DNA from: Epilithonimonas arachidiradicis
GTDB taxonomy: Bacteria; Bacteroidota; Bacteroidia; Flavobacteriales; Weeksellaceae
Direction: 5' to 3'
Length of the DNA stretch: 64,000 nt
NCBI RefSeq assembly: GCF_003610695.1
Contig: NZ_RAQH01000001.1
Location: 372,001 to 436,000, forward strand
Shown here: piece after piece, positions 43,239-53,064 of the stretch
Layout: each line of letters starts with the position of its first letter
Numbering within the stretch: position 1 is the first letter of the stretch
The notes under the pieces: model-generated
Databases searched by the model: none
What the model saw: the letters and a program-made list of their open reading frames with translations, nothing else
Told to the model about the DNA's origin: nothing
Made by a program: the position numbers and the translations under genes

Positions 43239-46200
43239 CTAAGCCAAAATCCTATTCAAAACCAGGTTCACTTCATCCACATTTGTCACATTATCTTTTC
43301 GCATCATCAGCTGGTTGTTCTTTTCTTTTAACGTAGCTTCTGCAGGATTTTGTGTAAGATAAGATATGATTTTTTTGAATTTCTCGCTTTGATAGAATTT
43401 GTCTTGAGGATTCGCTGGGAAATAACCAAGAAACACTTTATTCTTCACCACCAATTTATCAAATCCAATTTCAGCCGCCAGCCATTTCAGTTCCACAGAT
43501 TTCAAAAGATTAATCGCTTCATCCGGCAGTTTTCCGAATCGGTCTGTCAGCTCATTTTCAAATTGTTGTAACTCTTTAGCATTCTGAATATCTGCTAACT
43601 TTTGATAAAGCGACAAACGTTCTTCCGTTGAACTCACGTAATCATCTGGCAACATCAATTCCAAATCTGTATCGATATTAACTTCCTTTGTGGATTTGAA
43701 AAGTTTGTTTCTATCTTCTTCATTTTCGAAAAGATTCTCAAAATTCTCATCATCTTTGAGTTCTTCCAAAGCTTCCTGCATCATTTTCTGATACGTCTCA
43801 AAGCCCATTTCGTTGATGAATCCACTCTGTTCTCCGCCCAACAAATCACCTGCGCCTCGGATTTCCAGATCCTTCATCGCAATCTGGAAACCACTTCCCA
43901 AATCCGAGAATTGCTCAATCGCTTCCAGACGTTTTCTCGCATCAGACGTCATCATATCGAACGGCGGCGTTATCAGGTAACAAAATGCTTTTCTGTTGCT
44001 TCGCCCAACTCTTCCACGCATCTGGTGCAGATCTGCCATCCCGAATCGTTGCGCATCATTGATGAAAATAGTATTTGCGTTTGGGACATCCACGCCGGAT
44101 TCTACAATCGTTGTAGAAACGAGAACATCATATTTTCCTTCCATAAAGTCGAGGATGTTGGTTTCCATTTGTTTCCCGTCCATCTGTCCGTGACCAGTAA
44201 TGATTCTTGCATCAGGAACCAATCTTTGGATCAGTCCTGCAATATCTTTAAGATTTTCGATTCGGTTATTGATGAAATAAACCTGTCCGTCTCTCTGCAA
44301 TTCATAAGAAATCGCATCACGCAAAATTTCTTCATTGAATCCAATGATTTGCGTTTCCACAGGTTGACGGTTAGGCGGCGGCGTTTTAATCACCGACAAA
44401 TCTCTCGCCGCCATTAATGAAAATTGCAAAGTTCTCGGGATTGGCGTCGCAGTCAATGTTAAGGTGTCAACATCGGTTTTTAGCGTTTTCAATTTGTCTT
44501 TAACAGAAACACCAAACTTATGTTCCTCATCAATAATCAATAAACCTAAATCCTTGAACTTGATATCTTTTCCAACCAACTGGTGAGTCCCGATGACAAT
44601 GTCAATTTTACCATTTTTAAGACCTTCTTTGGTTTCCGATTTCTGTTTGGCTGTCCGGAATCTGTTTAAGTAAGAAATATTAACAGGAAAATCCTTCAAT
44701 CGTTCTTTGAAACTTCTGTAATGCTGGAAAGCCAGAATCGTTGTCGGAACCAGAATCGCAACCTGTTTTCCGTCGGTCGCTGCTTTAAACGCTGCGCGAA
44801 TCGCTACTTCCGTTTTCCCGAATCCAACGTCACCGCAAATCAACCGGTCCATCACACCTTCTGCTTCCATATCCTGTTTCACATCCAGCGTTGCTTTTTC
44901 CTGGTCTGGCGTATCTTCGTAAAGAAAGCTCGCTTCCAACTCATTTTGAAGGTAAGAATCCGGCGAATACTGGAAGCCTTTTGCAGTTTTTCTTTCCGCA
45001 TAGAGTTTTATCAAATCAAAAGCAATCTGCTTAACTCTCGCTTTTGTTTTTTGTTTTAATGATTTCCAGGCTGGCGAACCGAGTTTACTAAGAACGATTT
45101 CTCTTCCTTCAGGTCCGTTATATTTCGAAATTTTATGAAGTGAATGGATACTTACGTAAAGCAAATCGCCATTTTTGTAAGTCAGTTTGAAGCATTCCTG
45201 AATTTTCCCGTCGTTATTGACTTTTACCAAACCCATAAATTTCCCAATGCCGTGGTCGATATGTGCAATATAATCACCAACTTTCAAAGACATCAAATCT
45301 TTGAGTGTTAATTGCTCTGACTTCGCAAATGTATTCTTGGATTGATATCTTTGATAACGGTCAAAAATCTGATGGTCTGTATAAATCAGAATCTTATTAT
45401 CAGAATCTACAAAACCTTCGTGCAATTCCGATTTGAAGCTTTTGAACGGAATCTCGTGCTCTAATTCCTCAAAAATCGATTCTAATCTTTCTTTTTGTTT
45501 TTCACTTGAAAATGAAATCCAGGTGTCAAAACCTTGACTTTGTTTTTCCTCCAAATCCTGAATCAGCAATTCAAAGTTTTTATGGAAACTTGGTTGTTGT
45601 GTCTGGCTAAGTTCGAGAGTTAGAGAATTTGGGAGTTTGAAAGTTTGAGAACTGAAATCTATCGTTTTGAATTTGATTAATTTATTCTGAAATTCAGGCT
45701 CAGAAATAAATAATTCGTCTGGACTTCTATGTTTGATGTCTTTGCTCAGCGTTTCGAATTTCTCTAATGCTTTTTCATAAAAATCTCTGATTCTTTTGGT
45801 GGAAAGGTAAAGATTCTTTGAAACTATAAAACTGTCTTCCGGTAATAGTTCAAACAAAGAAACTTTGGTCCCTGAAACCGAAAAATTCATATTGGAAACC
45901 AACTGGAATTCATCAATCTTATCCAAAGAAAGCTGCGATTCGATATCAAAGGTTTTGATGCTTTCGACCTCATTTCCAAAAAATGTGATTCGGAAAGGCT
46001 TCTCATTAGAAAAAGAAAAAACATCGACAATCCCGCCACGAACGGAAAACTCTCCCGGCTCGGAAACAAAATCTGTTTGGTTGAATTGATAATGGTTCAG
46101 CAACTCATCCACAAAATCAAAATCCAGTTGGTCGCCCACTTTTATCTGATGAGAAATCGCTTTGAAATCTTCTTTCTTCAGAACTTTTTCTGACAATGCA

Positions 46201-46586
46201 CCAATAAAAGCAACAATCACTTTCGGAGATTTTCCGGAATTGAGTTTATTGATGACTTCAGTTCTCAGAACCAGATTCGCATTCTGGGTTTTCTCGATTT
46301 GATATGGCTCAAGATGTGTTGCCGGAAAGTAAAGAACGTTGTCGCTTCCCAACAAATCTTCCATTTCCGCATTGATGTAAAGCGCATCTTCTTTATCATC
46401 CACCAAATAAAGAATGGTTTTGTTCTGAGTCAGAAACAATTCCGAAGCGAGAATTGAAACCGCAGAACCTGCACTTCCTTTGACCGAAATGTGCTGATGT
46501 TTTGATATCTGTGAAAAAATCTCGTTCCCGAATTGTTTCTGAAGCAAGTCTGGCAAAAGATTTTGATTGATTTTTTTTAATTCCAT
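43239..46586 (-). CDS. mfd: Transcription-repair coupling factor
   Basis: 1115 aa. Removes stalled RNA polymerase and recruits UvrA. Domains in order: UvrB-like N-terminus, the RNA-polymerase-interacting region (LMSLKVGDYIAHIDHGIGKFMGL, near 420), RecG-like helicase with Walker A CGDVGFGKTEVA (near 590), DEEH box in LLIIDEEHKFGVSVKDK, helicase motif TLTATPIPRTLQ, HQMRGRVGRS, and the C-terminal TRCF domain. Slightly shorter than E. coli Mfd (1148). Own transcription unit. Confidence 0.97.
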   Translation of the reverse strand: MELKKINQNLLPDLLQKQFGNEIFSQISKHQHISVKGSAGSAVSILASELFLTQNKTILYLVDDKEDALYINAEMEDLLGSDNVLYFPATHLEPYQIEKTQNANLVLRTEVINKLNSGKSPKVIVAFIGALSEKVLKKEDFKAISHQIKVGDQLDFDFVDELLNHYQFNQTDFVSEPGEFSVRGGIVDVFSFSNEKPFRITFFGNEVESIKTFDIESQLSLDKIDEFQLVSNMNFSVSGTKVSLFELLPEDSFIVSKNLYLSTKRIRDFYEKALEKFETLSKDIKHRSPDELFISEPEFQNKLIKFKTIDFSSQTFKLPNSLTLELSQTQQPSFHKNFELLIQDLEEKQSQGFDTWISFSSEKQKERLESIFEELEHEIPFKSFKSELHEGFVDSDNKILIYTDHQIFDRYQRYQSKNTFAKSEQLTLKDLMSLKVGDYIAHIDHGIGKFMGLVKVNNDGKIQECFKLTYKNGDLLYVSIHSLHKISKYNGPEGREIVLSKLGSPAWKSLKQKTKARVKQIAFDLIKLYAERKTAKGFQYSPDSYLQNELEASFLYEDTPDQEKATLDVKQDMEAEGVMDRLICGDVGFGKTEVAIRAAFKAATDGKQVAILVPTTILAFQHYRSFKERLKDFPVNISYLNRFRTAKQKSETKEGLKNGKIDIVIGTHQLVGKDIKFKDLGLLIIDEEHKFGVSVKDKLKTLKTDVDTLTLTATPIPRTLQFSLMAARDLSVIKTPPPNRQPVETQIIGFNEEILRDAISYELQRDGQVYFINNRIENLKDIAGLIQRLVPDARIITGHGQMDGKQMETNILDFMEGKYDVLVSTTIVESGVDVPNANTIFINDAQRFGMADLHQMRGRVGRSNRKAFCYLITPPFDMMTSDARKRLEAIEQFSDLGSGFQIAMKDLEIRGAGDLLGGEQSGFINEMGFETYQKMMQEALEELKDDENFENLFENEEDRNKLFKSTKEVNIDTDLELMLPDDYVSSTEERLSLYQKLADIQNAKELQQFENELTDRFGKLPDEAINLLKSVELKWLAAEIGFDKLVVKNKVFLGYFPANPQDKFYQSEKFKKIISYLTQNPAEATLKEKNNQLMMRKDNVTNVDEVNLVLNRILA

Positions 46587-46707
46587 TTAATGTAGGTATA
46601 AACGCAAAAAGCGATTCCGAGAAAATTTCGGAACCGTTATTTGCGTGGCAAAGATACTATTTTTCAAAAAAATTAGTTTTAATTTTACGACCTTAAACTA
46701 TGAGCAT

Positions 46708-47085
46708 TTGAAATTCAGTTTCAAAATACAAGCCATCTTCTGCCTGTTATCTATTCTTTTCATACAATGTAAAGATGATGACGCAAACATTTTCCGTGCT
46801 TATGTGGAAGGAAAATTCACTTATTCTGATGGGAAATTTTTAGAAGATCCTATTCATCTTGTCGTCGATAAAAAAATAATTGCAGAAAGTTTTCCGAAAG
46901 AAAGCGGGAGTTTTGTTTTGGCCGGACCTTATGACAAAGGCGCTTACAAACTTCAACTCAAGGATTTTAAAATCAAATCCTTTTCTACCGATACGCCAGG
47001 CTGTAAAATCTCCAGCGATTCCCTGAGCATTGAGATTCCGGATGGTGTGACTTACGTTATCTTCAATGATATTACCTTGAAATAA
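46708..47085 (+). CDS. Small lipoprotein
   Basis: 125 aa if the TTG at 46708 is used; that start gives a lipoprotein signal ending at ILFIQC (Cys near 21). The frame remains open back to a GTG at 46645, but the added residues (MAKILFFKKI) give a poor signal. Mature part is beta-rich and charged (YVEGKFTYSDGKFLED, FVLAGPYDKGAYKLQLKDFKI), like short carboxypeptidase-regulatory-type surface domains. The stop overlaps the next ATG (TAATG). Confidence 0.6.
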   Translation: MKFSFKIQAIFCLLSILFIQCKDDDANIFRAYVEGKFTYSDGKFLEDPIHLVVDKKIIAESFPKESGSFVLAGPYDKGAYKLQLKDFKIKSFSTDTPGCKISSDSLSIEIPDGVTYVIFNDITLK

Positions 47086-47699
47086 TGAAGAAATTTTTAC
47101 TCTTTTCTTTAGCCATAATTTCGGTTTCGACTTTTTCTCAGAGAAGAAAAAAGCAGGATTGGACAGAGAATGTCAGGTCGTCTATAGATCCTCACGTGAA
47201 AATAATGACCGTACTTGGCGATAATTTTCTCAAAGACACTTTTGATTATTTTTATGGTTTCGGGATTGGCGGAAATTTGAATCTTTATAAAAATTTCGGA
47301 CTTGGAGTAGAATATACTTACTTCTTAGCCAATGTCAAAAATGCTGAAAAATTCGGTTATCTAGGTGCGCCTTCAATGAACAATTTTGATTGGTATGCTT
47401 TCCACAAAGACAAAATCACGGAAGACTTTTTTGTGGAAGAAATCGTAGGTTACAGCACTTACCGGATGAAAAGCCCTTATCTGGATAATTCTGGTAAATT
47501 TTCTGAAGGAAATGGCGGATTAAATTTCGGGGCTAAAGCTATCTATACAATTGATAACGAAGGTCATCAACAAGTGGTATTCGGAACCAAGCTTAATTTC
47601 TATAATGCTAAAATCGGAAATCAAAACCCTGATATCGCCGACTATTACTCAAAAGCCATATTCCTCAACTTTAGTTTAGCGTATCGTTATAATTTTTAA
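47085..47699 (+). CDS. Exported beta-barrel-like protein
   Basis: 204 aa. Signal peptide ending at VSTFSQ (about residue 19). Mature part shows FGIGGNLNLYKNFGLGVEYTYFL, YGFG-type strands and the end FLNFSLAYRYNF, the typical terminal aromatic pattern of outer-membrane barrels. Translationally coupled to the lipoprotein gene (one-base overlap). A short pyrimidine/purine hairpin (ATTTCCCCC / GGGAGAAAT) follows at about 47710-47735 and may be a weak terminator. Confidence 0.72.
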   Translation: MKKFLLFSLAIISVSTFSQRRKKQDWTENVRSSIDPHVKIMTVLGDNFLKDTFDYFYGFGIGGNLNLYKNFGLGVEYTYFLANVKNAEKFGYLGAPSMNNFDWYAFHKDKITEDFFVEEIVGYSTYRMKSPYLDNSGKFSEGNGGLNFGAKAIYTIDNEGHQQVVFGTKLNFYNAKIGNQNPDIADYYSKAIFLNFSLAYRYNF

Positions 47700-47821
47700 T
47701 CTAACTTTAATTTCCCCCATTCTTAAGGGAGAAATCAAATTAAAAATTTTTAAGCCGTTTTTAAGTTGTTATAATTTCTGGTTAAAGTTTTTTATTCTTA
47801 ATTTTAAATCAATTAATAATA

Positions 47822-47829
47822 TAAATTTG
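47822..47829 (+). promoter_or_regulatory. -7 box before the Lys-rich repeat gene
   Basis: TAAATTTG, 22 bases before the ATG at 47851. No partner TTG at normal spacing. Confidence 0.45.
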
Positions 47830-47850
47830 TTGAACCAAAACGACAATAAA

Positions 47851-48117
47851 ATGAAAAATCTACTTACAACATTGCTGTTAACATTCGGATTAGGAATGGC
47901 TACAGCTCAAACAGCACCAGCAGCTCCAACTGCAAAAAAACAAGCTCAAAAAACAGAGAGAAAAGCAACAAAATCCGTGGAAGCACAAGCTGCGAAAGTA
48001 GCGAACACGCCTGATGTTAAACTGAAAAAAGACGGAACTCCGGACAAAAGATATAAAGCCGCAAAAACGTTGAAAAAGGACGGAACTCCTGACAAACGTT
48101 ACAAGGTCAACAAATAA
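47851..48117 (+). CDS. Secreted lysine-rich repeat protein
   Basis: 88 aa from the ATG at 47851. Signal peptide (about 1-19, ends MATAQ), an Ala/Pro/Lys-rich linker, then two copies of LKKDGTPDKRYK separated by AAKT. Predicted to be strongly basic and unfolded. The tandem 12-residue units resemble binding repeats for anionic polymers or nucleic acids, but no function is established. Strong terminator downstream. Confidence 0.75.
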   Translation: MKNLLTTLLLTFGLGMATAQTAPAAPTAKKQAQKTERKATKSVEAQAAKVANTPDVKLKKDGTPDKRYKAAKTLKKDGTPDKRYKVNK

Positions 48118-48174
48118 TTATCCTAATCAGTGAAGAAGAGAAGGACAATTAATTTTTCATAACTTTTATTTTTT

Positions 48175-48208
48175 TAAGACTTTACAAAATTTGTGAAGTC
48201 TTTTTTTG
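48175..48208 (+). terminator. Terminator after the Lys-rich repeat gene
   Basis: Arms AAGACTTTACAA and TTGTGAAGTCTT (one G-T pair) followed by T7. Confidence 0.85.
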
Positions 48209-48255
48209 GTTCACGATTTGATGGTGTTTGGTTATCAATCCAAAAAAATATTATT

Positions 48256-48594
48256 ATGAGCCCAAAACCAATGCTAACGCTCTCACAGGTGATGGAGAAG
48301 CTAAGAGAGAAAGGAATTACAGATGAAGTAAGAATGACAGAGGATAAAAAATTTGTTATCAGCGGGACCGAAAAGTCTTATCATGCAGAAGATCTCAAAA
48401 TCATCCGTGTTTACAGATTCGAAGGTGCAAGTGATCCGGACGATAATATTGCACTCTACTTAGTCGAGGATGTCTATGGCAACAAAGCGATGATTATCGA
48501 TTCTTACGGCGCCAATAGTAATTATACAGGTCCGGAATTTGATCAATTCCTAAAGTCACTTCCGACAGAAGAAAGAGAAGAATTCGATTTTTAA
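48256..48594 (+). CDS. Small conserved hypothetical protein
   Basis: 112 aa from the ATG at 48256; an in-frame extension to 48193 lies in the preceding terminator and is rejected. Soluble, with helix MLTLSQVMEKLREKGITDEVR, strand KFVISGTEKSYHAEDLKIIRVYRFEGASDPDDN, then ALYLVEDVYGNKAMIIDSYGA. Such small flavobacterial proteins are sometimes mislabelled as phosphoribosylpyrophosphate synthetases, but no PRPP motif is visible here. Function unknown. Convergent with the AsmA-like gene; terminator between. Confidence 0.75.
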   Translation: MSPKPMLTLSQVMEKLREKGITDEVRMTEDKKFVISGTEKSYHAEDLKIIRVYRFEGASDPDDNIALYLVEDVYGNKAMIIDSYGANSNYTGPEFDQFLKSLPTEEREEFDF

Positions 48595-48610
48595 TTTGAA
48601 TTAATATATA

Positions 48611-48646
48611 AATAAAGCTTTTCTATTTTTAAGAAAAGCTTTATTT
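48611..48646. terminator. Bidirectional terminator
   Basis: Arms AATAAAGCTTTTC and GAAAAGCTTTATT around a nine-base loop with T-rich flanks, placed between convergent genes. Confidence 0.88.
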
Positions 48647-48647
48647 T

Positions 48648-50660
48648 TTAGTCGATTTTAATTACCAAAAGAGATTTCTTCAGTCCGTCTTCGATTCCTT
48701 TCCAATAGAAGTTGAAGAACGAACGCTGCTTGTTTCTTTCAACATAGATGTCCACAGACTCGGGGAATTTTTTAGAATCCTTCTTTACAACGAGATTAGC
48801 AACAGCTGATAAGAATTTCTTTTTCTCCTTGGTATTTTTATCCAGAATAGTCACTTTCAGATCTTTGTGCGTAATTCGGAATTTTCCGTTCATAATGTCA
48901 TTATTCCCTTTGAAATCGAAATTGAGTCCTGTAATCGTCCCGGTCGCAGTGATGTTCATATAAGGTTTGATGAATGGGTTGATGTCATTAGCCGGAAGAT
49001 GATTGATATAACCTCCAATTGTGAAATTATCACGCATATTAGCCGTATCAAAATTCCAATTCACTTTCATTGGTGATGCGTCCATAAACCTGCAATTGAT
49101 GACAATCGGAACTTTGGTATTCGCACCTTTTCGTTTATTTGAATTGAGGTTTTTAACATTCATATTGAAATTCGTGAAGAAAACTTTTCCTGGTCCATTA
49201 GAATCTGGCTTATCTTCTTCGTACACGAGTTTGGACTGTACAAGGTTCAGATTTTCAACTACTAAAGGGAATTTAATTGATCTCAGTAATTTAGAATATA
49301 GTAGCTTTTCCTTCGGATTATCTTTTGGTATTTTACTTCTGAAAATATTGGCGTCAACATTCGTTAATCTTGCTTCTTTTAGCAAAATATCCGGCTGATC
49401 CTTTTCAAATTTCCATTTCAATCCATTTAGCTGAATTCTTTTTGCAGAAATATCAAACAAATCATTTTCCATCGGGATCATTCTTACAAACGCTGCCCTT
49501 GTAACTTTCGGATTTAATTTAAAATTCATTAAATCAATATGTTGCGAAGTCATATTGAAGCTTGACAAATCCATCGTATAATATTTTCCGGCATCATAAA
49601 AAAACTGACTGCCGGTAATTTTATAATCCTGATAACTGAAGGGCAATTTGTTTTTTGAAGTGTCTTCGTTCATCAGAAAACTTTTGATGTTAGCATCAAA
49701 TTTTGCAATGGAAAGCGTCTTCTTTCCGTTCGCTTTCAGAATCGATAATTTACCATTAAGAATATCAACATTTTCGAAATTCAGGTCGAATTGAGATTTC
49801 TCTTTATTCGTTTTAACAACCTTATTGTCACGGTTCTGAATCACAAATTCGGGATCTTTGATCTTCGCATTTTTCAGGCTCAAATTTGTTTTGCTAAAAA
49901 CCAGTTCATCGAAAATCAGGCTTTTACTTTTGATTCCAAACAAACTTTTCTGGCTTCTGAAGCTTTGTTCCCAATTTTTGAAATCAACCAAAGATTTCAT
50001 TTCAAAATCAGTGATTTCTAACTTTCCATTGTTAGTTGTGATATCAGAACATGAGATGGAATAGACCTGATCCAGACGAAAAAAGAAATCTTTCGCCGTA
50101 ATATTATAGCTATCCAGAGCAAAAGGCAGCTCATTGGGATTTTGATTAAGACTTAGATTCTTGACATCAAGATTGAGATCTTTTGCGGAGAATAATTGCG
50201 TCTGATCCGACTTTTTGATTCCAATATTTCCGTTCTCAATTTCAATATTTTTGATAGTAAACGGAATTGGATTTTTCCCGGTTTTGTCGACTTTTGGTTT
50301 TGCTAATCGGACCTGTAGATTAGGTTTTGTAAGCTTGATAGAATTAGCTTCTATTCTGTCATTTTTCAAAAATTGAATAATACTTAATCTACTGATATTC
50401 AATCCTTCCAAAGAACCATCCAAAGCTATGCGCTCCAGATTATTTGGTTGTTTTGTTTTGACTTTGATTTGATTGGCAGAGATGCTTCCGCTTAATATTT
50501 CGACATTCAGAGATTGGTAAGAGATCTCGTAAGGTGTTTTGTTTTTAAGGTAATCGGGCAATTTATATTTCAGCCAAAGACTGAACCCGATGTTGACAAT
50601 CAATATGAGAAGCAAAATACTTCCAAGAACTATTCCGCAAATTTTTAAAGTTTTTTTCAT
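48648..50660 (-). CDS. AsmA-like envelope protein
   Basis: 670 aa. One N-terminal transmembrane helix (about 6-28) and a long beta-rich periplasmic part with many repeats of the form IEIENGNIGI / VDILNGKLSIL / LNGLKWKFEK, typical of AsmA/TamB/YhdP-like bridge proteins. In the family these form hydrophobic-groove bridges for phospholipid movement to the outer membrane. The tail has FYWKGIEDGLKKSLLV. The match is structural, not to a named subfamily. Own transcription unit. Confidence 0.78.
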   Translation of the reverse strand: MKKTLKICGIVLGSILLLILIVNIGFSLWLKYKLPDYLKNKTPYEISYQSLNVEILSGSISANQIKVKTKQPNNLERIALDGSLEGLNISRLSIIQFLKNDRIEANSIKLTKPNLQVRLAKPKVDKTGKNPIPFTIKNIEIENGNIGIKKSDQTQLFSAKDLNLDVKNLSLNQNPNELPFALDSYNITAKDFFFRLDQVYSISCSDITTNNGKLEITDFEMKSLVDFKNWEQSFRSQKSLFGIKSKSLIFDELVFSKTNLSLKNAKIKDPEFVIQNRDNKVVKTNKEKSQFDLNFENVDILNGKLSILKANGKKTLSIAKFDANIKSFLMNEDTSKNKLPFSYQDYKITGSQFFYDAGKYYTMDLSSFNMTSQHIDLMNFKLNPKVTRAAFVRMIPMENDLFDISAKRIQLNGLKWKFEKDQPDILLKEARLTNVDANIFRSKIPKDNPKEKLLYSKLLRSIKFPLVVENLNLVQSKLVYEEDKPDSNGPGKVFFTNFNMNVKNLNSNKRKGANTKVPIVINCRFMDASPMKVNWNFDTANMRDNFTIGGYINHLPANDINPFIKPYMNITATGTITGLNFDFKGNNDIMNGKFRITHKDLKVTILDKNTKEKKKFLSAVANLVVKKDSKKFPESVDIYVERNKQRSFFNFYWKGIEDGLKKSLLVIKID

Positions 50661-50703
50661 CCATTTTTTTTCTAATTAATTGATTACTAAAAACCGTTCC
50701 ATT

Positions 50704-51495
50704 TTACAGATTCAATTCTATCACATAACCTTCGTGTCCTCTGACATTGATAAAATCGTCTCCCTCAAACTGAAGATATTGTCCTTTGATGCCTTTCAAA
50801 ACTCCATTGAACTCAGGCTTTTTGTCCAGCGTAAAAACATTGATTTTCTCCGGTTTCTCATAAGGAAAATCTAACTTTACAACGTTATCTTCCGTTACTG
50901 CAAATTTCTTGAAATCGTTGGGAAAGTATTCTGCAATCTTATTTCGGAAATCAATCAAATCTAAAGTATCTTCATAATCATCCTGAAGCATTTTTTTCGG
51001 ATTGGTTTTGTCAGCAATATGTTTTTTCAGTTCAACCTCAATCATCCCGGCTTCATAGCGGTTGTCCGTAACTGCAATTGGCAAAGCGAAAGTGGCACCC
51101 TGGTCAATCCATCGTGTCGGGATCTGATATTCTCTTGTCACACCCACCTTCACATCACCGGTGTAAGCCAGATAAACAATGTGCGGAACTAATTGTATTT
51201 CTTTCTCGATTTCCAAATCTCTCTCTGCTACGCCCAGATGCGCCGTCGATAATTCCGGACGAATGATTGTGTCACTCGCATAAGGACTTTCGAAAAAGCA
51301 TTTTTTACAAAATCCCATTCGGTAGACTTTTTCATCGCTTCCACAATTCACACATTCGTAGCCGATATGCTTGATGTGGAGTTCTTTCCCGAAAAGCTGA
51401 TTCATATTAATCAAATCACCTCTGAGATTAAGATAATATTGAATCGGTTGTCCGTTTTGGGAAATCATTTTTAAAATTTGTCCGGAGAATTGCAT
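50704..51495 (-). CDS. DUF2797 protein
   Basis: 263 aa. A zinc-ribbon-like pair CVNCGSDEKVYRMGFCKKCF (near 48-67) binds metal, and VYLAYTGDVKVGVTREYQIP (near 107-126) resembles the GIY-YIG/UPF nuclease-like core. The rest of DUF2797 follows (RWIDQGATFALPI, DNRYEAGMIEVELKKHI). Function unknown. Divergent from the epimerase gene. A GIY-YIG-type nuclease function is a possibility only. Confidence 0.85.
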   Translation of the reverse strand: MQFSGQILKMISQNGQPIQYYLNLRGDLINMNQLFGKELHIKHIGYECVNCGSDEKVYRMGFCKKCFFESPYASDTIIRPELSTAHLGVAERDLEIEKEIQLVPHIVYLAYTGDVKVGVTREYQIPTRWIDQGATFALPIAVTDNRYEAGMIEVELKKHIADKTNPKKMLQDDYEDTLDLIDFRNKIAEYFPNDFKKFAVTEDNVVKLDFPYEKPEKINVFTLDKKPEFNGVLKGIKGQYLQFEGDDFINVRGHEGYVIELNL

Positions 51496-51594
51496 TTTTG
51501 AGCCTTTTAAATATTTTGAATAAATGTAAGTAATGAAAGCTTTGAATCCAAAAAAATATCACAAAATCCTTATATTCGCAACACAATCAGTTTT

Positions 51595-52623
51595 ATGAAA
51601 TATCTTGTAACCGGAGGAAGCGGTTTTATAGGTTCACACTTAATAGAGAATCTTTTAAAAAACGGACATTCTGTCATCAACATTGACAACTTCGACGATT
51701 TTTATGATTATAAAATTAAAGTCCAAAACACTTTAGATTCTTTAAATAATAAAATTGAGTTTAGGTTTACTGATAAACAAGCTGACATTAGCAGCCTCAT
51801 ATCTTATACAAAGTCAGAGTTTTATCAACTTTATTATCAAGATATCCGTGACAAAGAAGGTCTTGAGGAAATATTCAAAAAGCATAACATTGATCTGGTT
51901 ATCCATTTGGCCGCTTTGGCAGGCGTTCGTCCTTCTATTGAAAGACCTTTGGATTATGAAGCGGTTAACGTTCGCGGTACAATGAATCTTTGGGAACTTT
52001 GTAAAGAATCTGGAATTAAAAAATTCATTTGTGCCTCATCATCAAGCGTTTATGGCAATAATGAAAAGATTCCGTTTTCTGAATCTGATAACGTAGATAA
52101 TCCAATTTCCCCTTACGCAGCAACCAAAAAAAGCGGCGAAATCTTAGGACACGTTTATCATCATCTTTATCATATCGATATGATTCAGCTAAGGTTTTTT
52201 ACGGTTTATGGACCGAGACAGAGACCGGATTTGGCAATTCACAAATTCGCTAAGTTGATCTCCGAGAATCAAGAAATTCCTTTCTACGGCGACGGTTCTA
52301 CTGCAAGAGATTACACCTTTATAGATGATATTATTGACGGGATTCTTAAGTCTATAAAATATCTGGAAGACAATGAAAAAGTCTATGAAATCCTGAACCT
52401 TGGAGAAAGCGAAGTTGTTACTCTTGATCAAATGCTTTCTACTCTGGAAACTATATTGGACAAAAAAGCCCATAAAAAGATGCTACCAATGCAACCGGGA
52501 GATGTCCTAAAAACTAATGCTGACATTACAAAGGCAAAGTCTCTGATTGGCTATAAACCGACAACAAACTTCCAAAATGGCACAAAAAAATTTGTGGAAT
52601 GGTTTTTGGGAAATCGGCATTAA
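51595..52623 (+). CDS. NAD-dependent epimerase, UDP-glucuronate/glucose 4-epimerase-like
   Basis: 342 aa. SDR-type NAD binding VTGGSGFIGSHLIENLL (residues 5-21). Catalytic residues Ser-Ser-Val-Tyr (ASSSSVYG) and YAATKKSGE with the YxxxK motif near 173-177. Sugar-binding GPRQRPDLAIHKFA and GDGSTARDYTFIDDIIDGI are intact. UDP-glucuronate epimerases of this length feed exopolysaccharide or capsule synthesis. The substrate is inferred from resemblance. Transcribed alone; a -7-like TATATTCG lies at 51571. Confidence 0.92.
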   Translation: MKYLVTGGSGFIGSHLIENLLKNGHSVINIDNFDDFYDYKIKVQNTLDSLNNKIEFRFTDKQADISSLISYTKSEFYQLYYQDIRDKEGLEEIFKKHNIDLVIHLAALAGVRPSIERPLDYEAVNVRGTMNLWELCKESGIKKFICASSSSVYGNNEKIPFSESDNVDNPISPYAATKKSGEILGHVYHHLYHIDMIQLRFFTVYGPRQRPDLAIHKFAKLISENQEIPFYGDGSTARDYTFIDDIIDGILKSIKYLEDNEKVYEILNLGESEVVTLDQMLSTLETILDKKAHKKMLPMQPGDVLKTNADITKAKSLIGYKPTTNFQNGTKKFVEWFLGNRH

Positions 52624-52722
52624 TGAATCGCTGATAGCATGATCATTTAAAATTTAAATGAAATTATTTTTAAATATTATTGAAAATCAGTAGAAACATA
52701 TATAAAATATCACCTAATTTTT

Positions 52723-52730
52723 TACTTTTG
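52723..52730 (+). promoter_or_regulatory. -7 box of the DUF2795 gene
   Basis: TACTTTTG, 14 bases before the ATG at 52745. No -33 TTG at normal distance. Confidence 0.5.
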
Positions 52731-52744
52731 CAAAAAATTTAATT

Positions 52745-52966
52745 ATGTATTGGACATTAGAATTAGCTTCATATTTAAGTGATGCACCTTGGCCGATGAC
52801 CAAGGCAGAATTGATCGACTACGCTATCCGTACCGGAGCGCCAATGGAAGTTGTGGAAAACCTTCAGGCTATTGAGGACGAAGGAGAAATCTACGATGCG
52901 ATCGACGAAATCTGGAGCGATTATCCTACAGACGAGGATTATCTTTGGAACGAAGACGAGTATTAA
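52745..52966 (+). CDS. DUF2795 protein
   Basis: 73 aa. Entire protein is one DUF2795 domain: YLSDAPWPMTKAELIDYAIR followed by the acidic tail DEIWSDYPTDEDYLWNEDEY. Small, acidic, soluble. Function of the domain is not known. The gene precedes secA by 98 bases and may share its transcription. Confidence 0.85.
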   Translation: MYWTLELASYLSDAPWPMTKAELIDYAIRTGAPMEVVENLQAIEDEGEIYDAIDEIWSDYPTDEDYLWNEDEY

Positions 52967-53064
52967 TCGTCGATAAGCTTTACATCAAAGCTTCAAAATA
53001 TATCACACAACAAGTGTAATTCAAACGCTTTGAACAATGGTTTCAAAGCATAAATCAGAAATTT

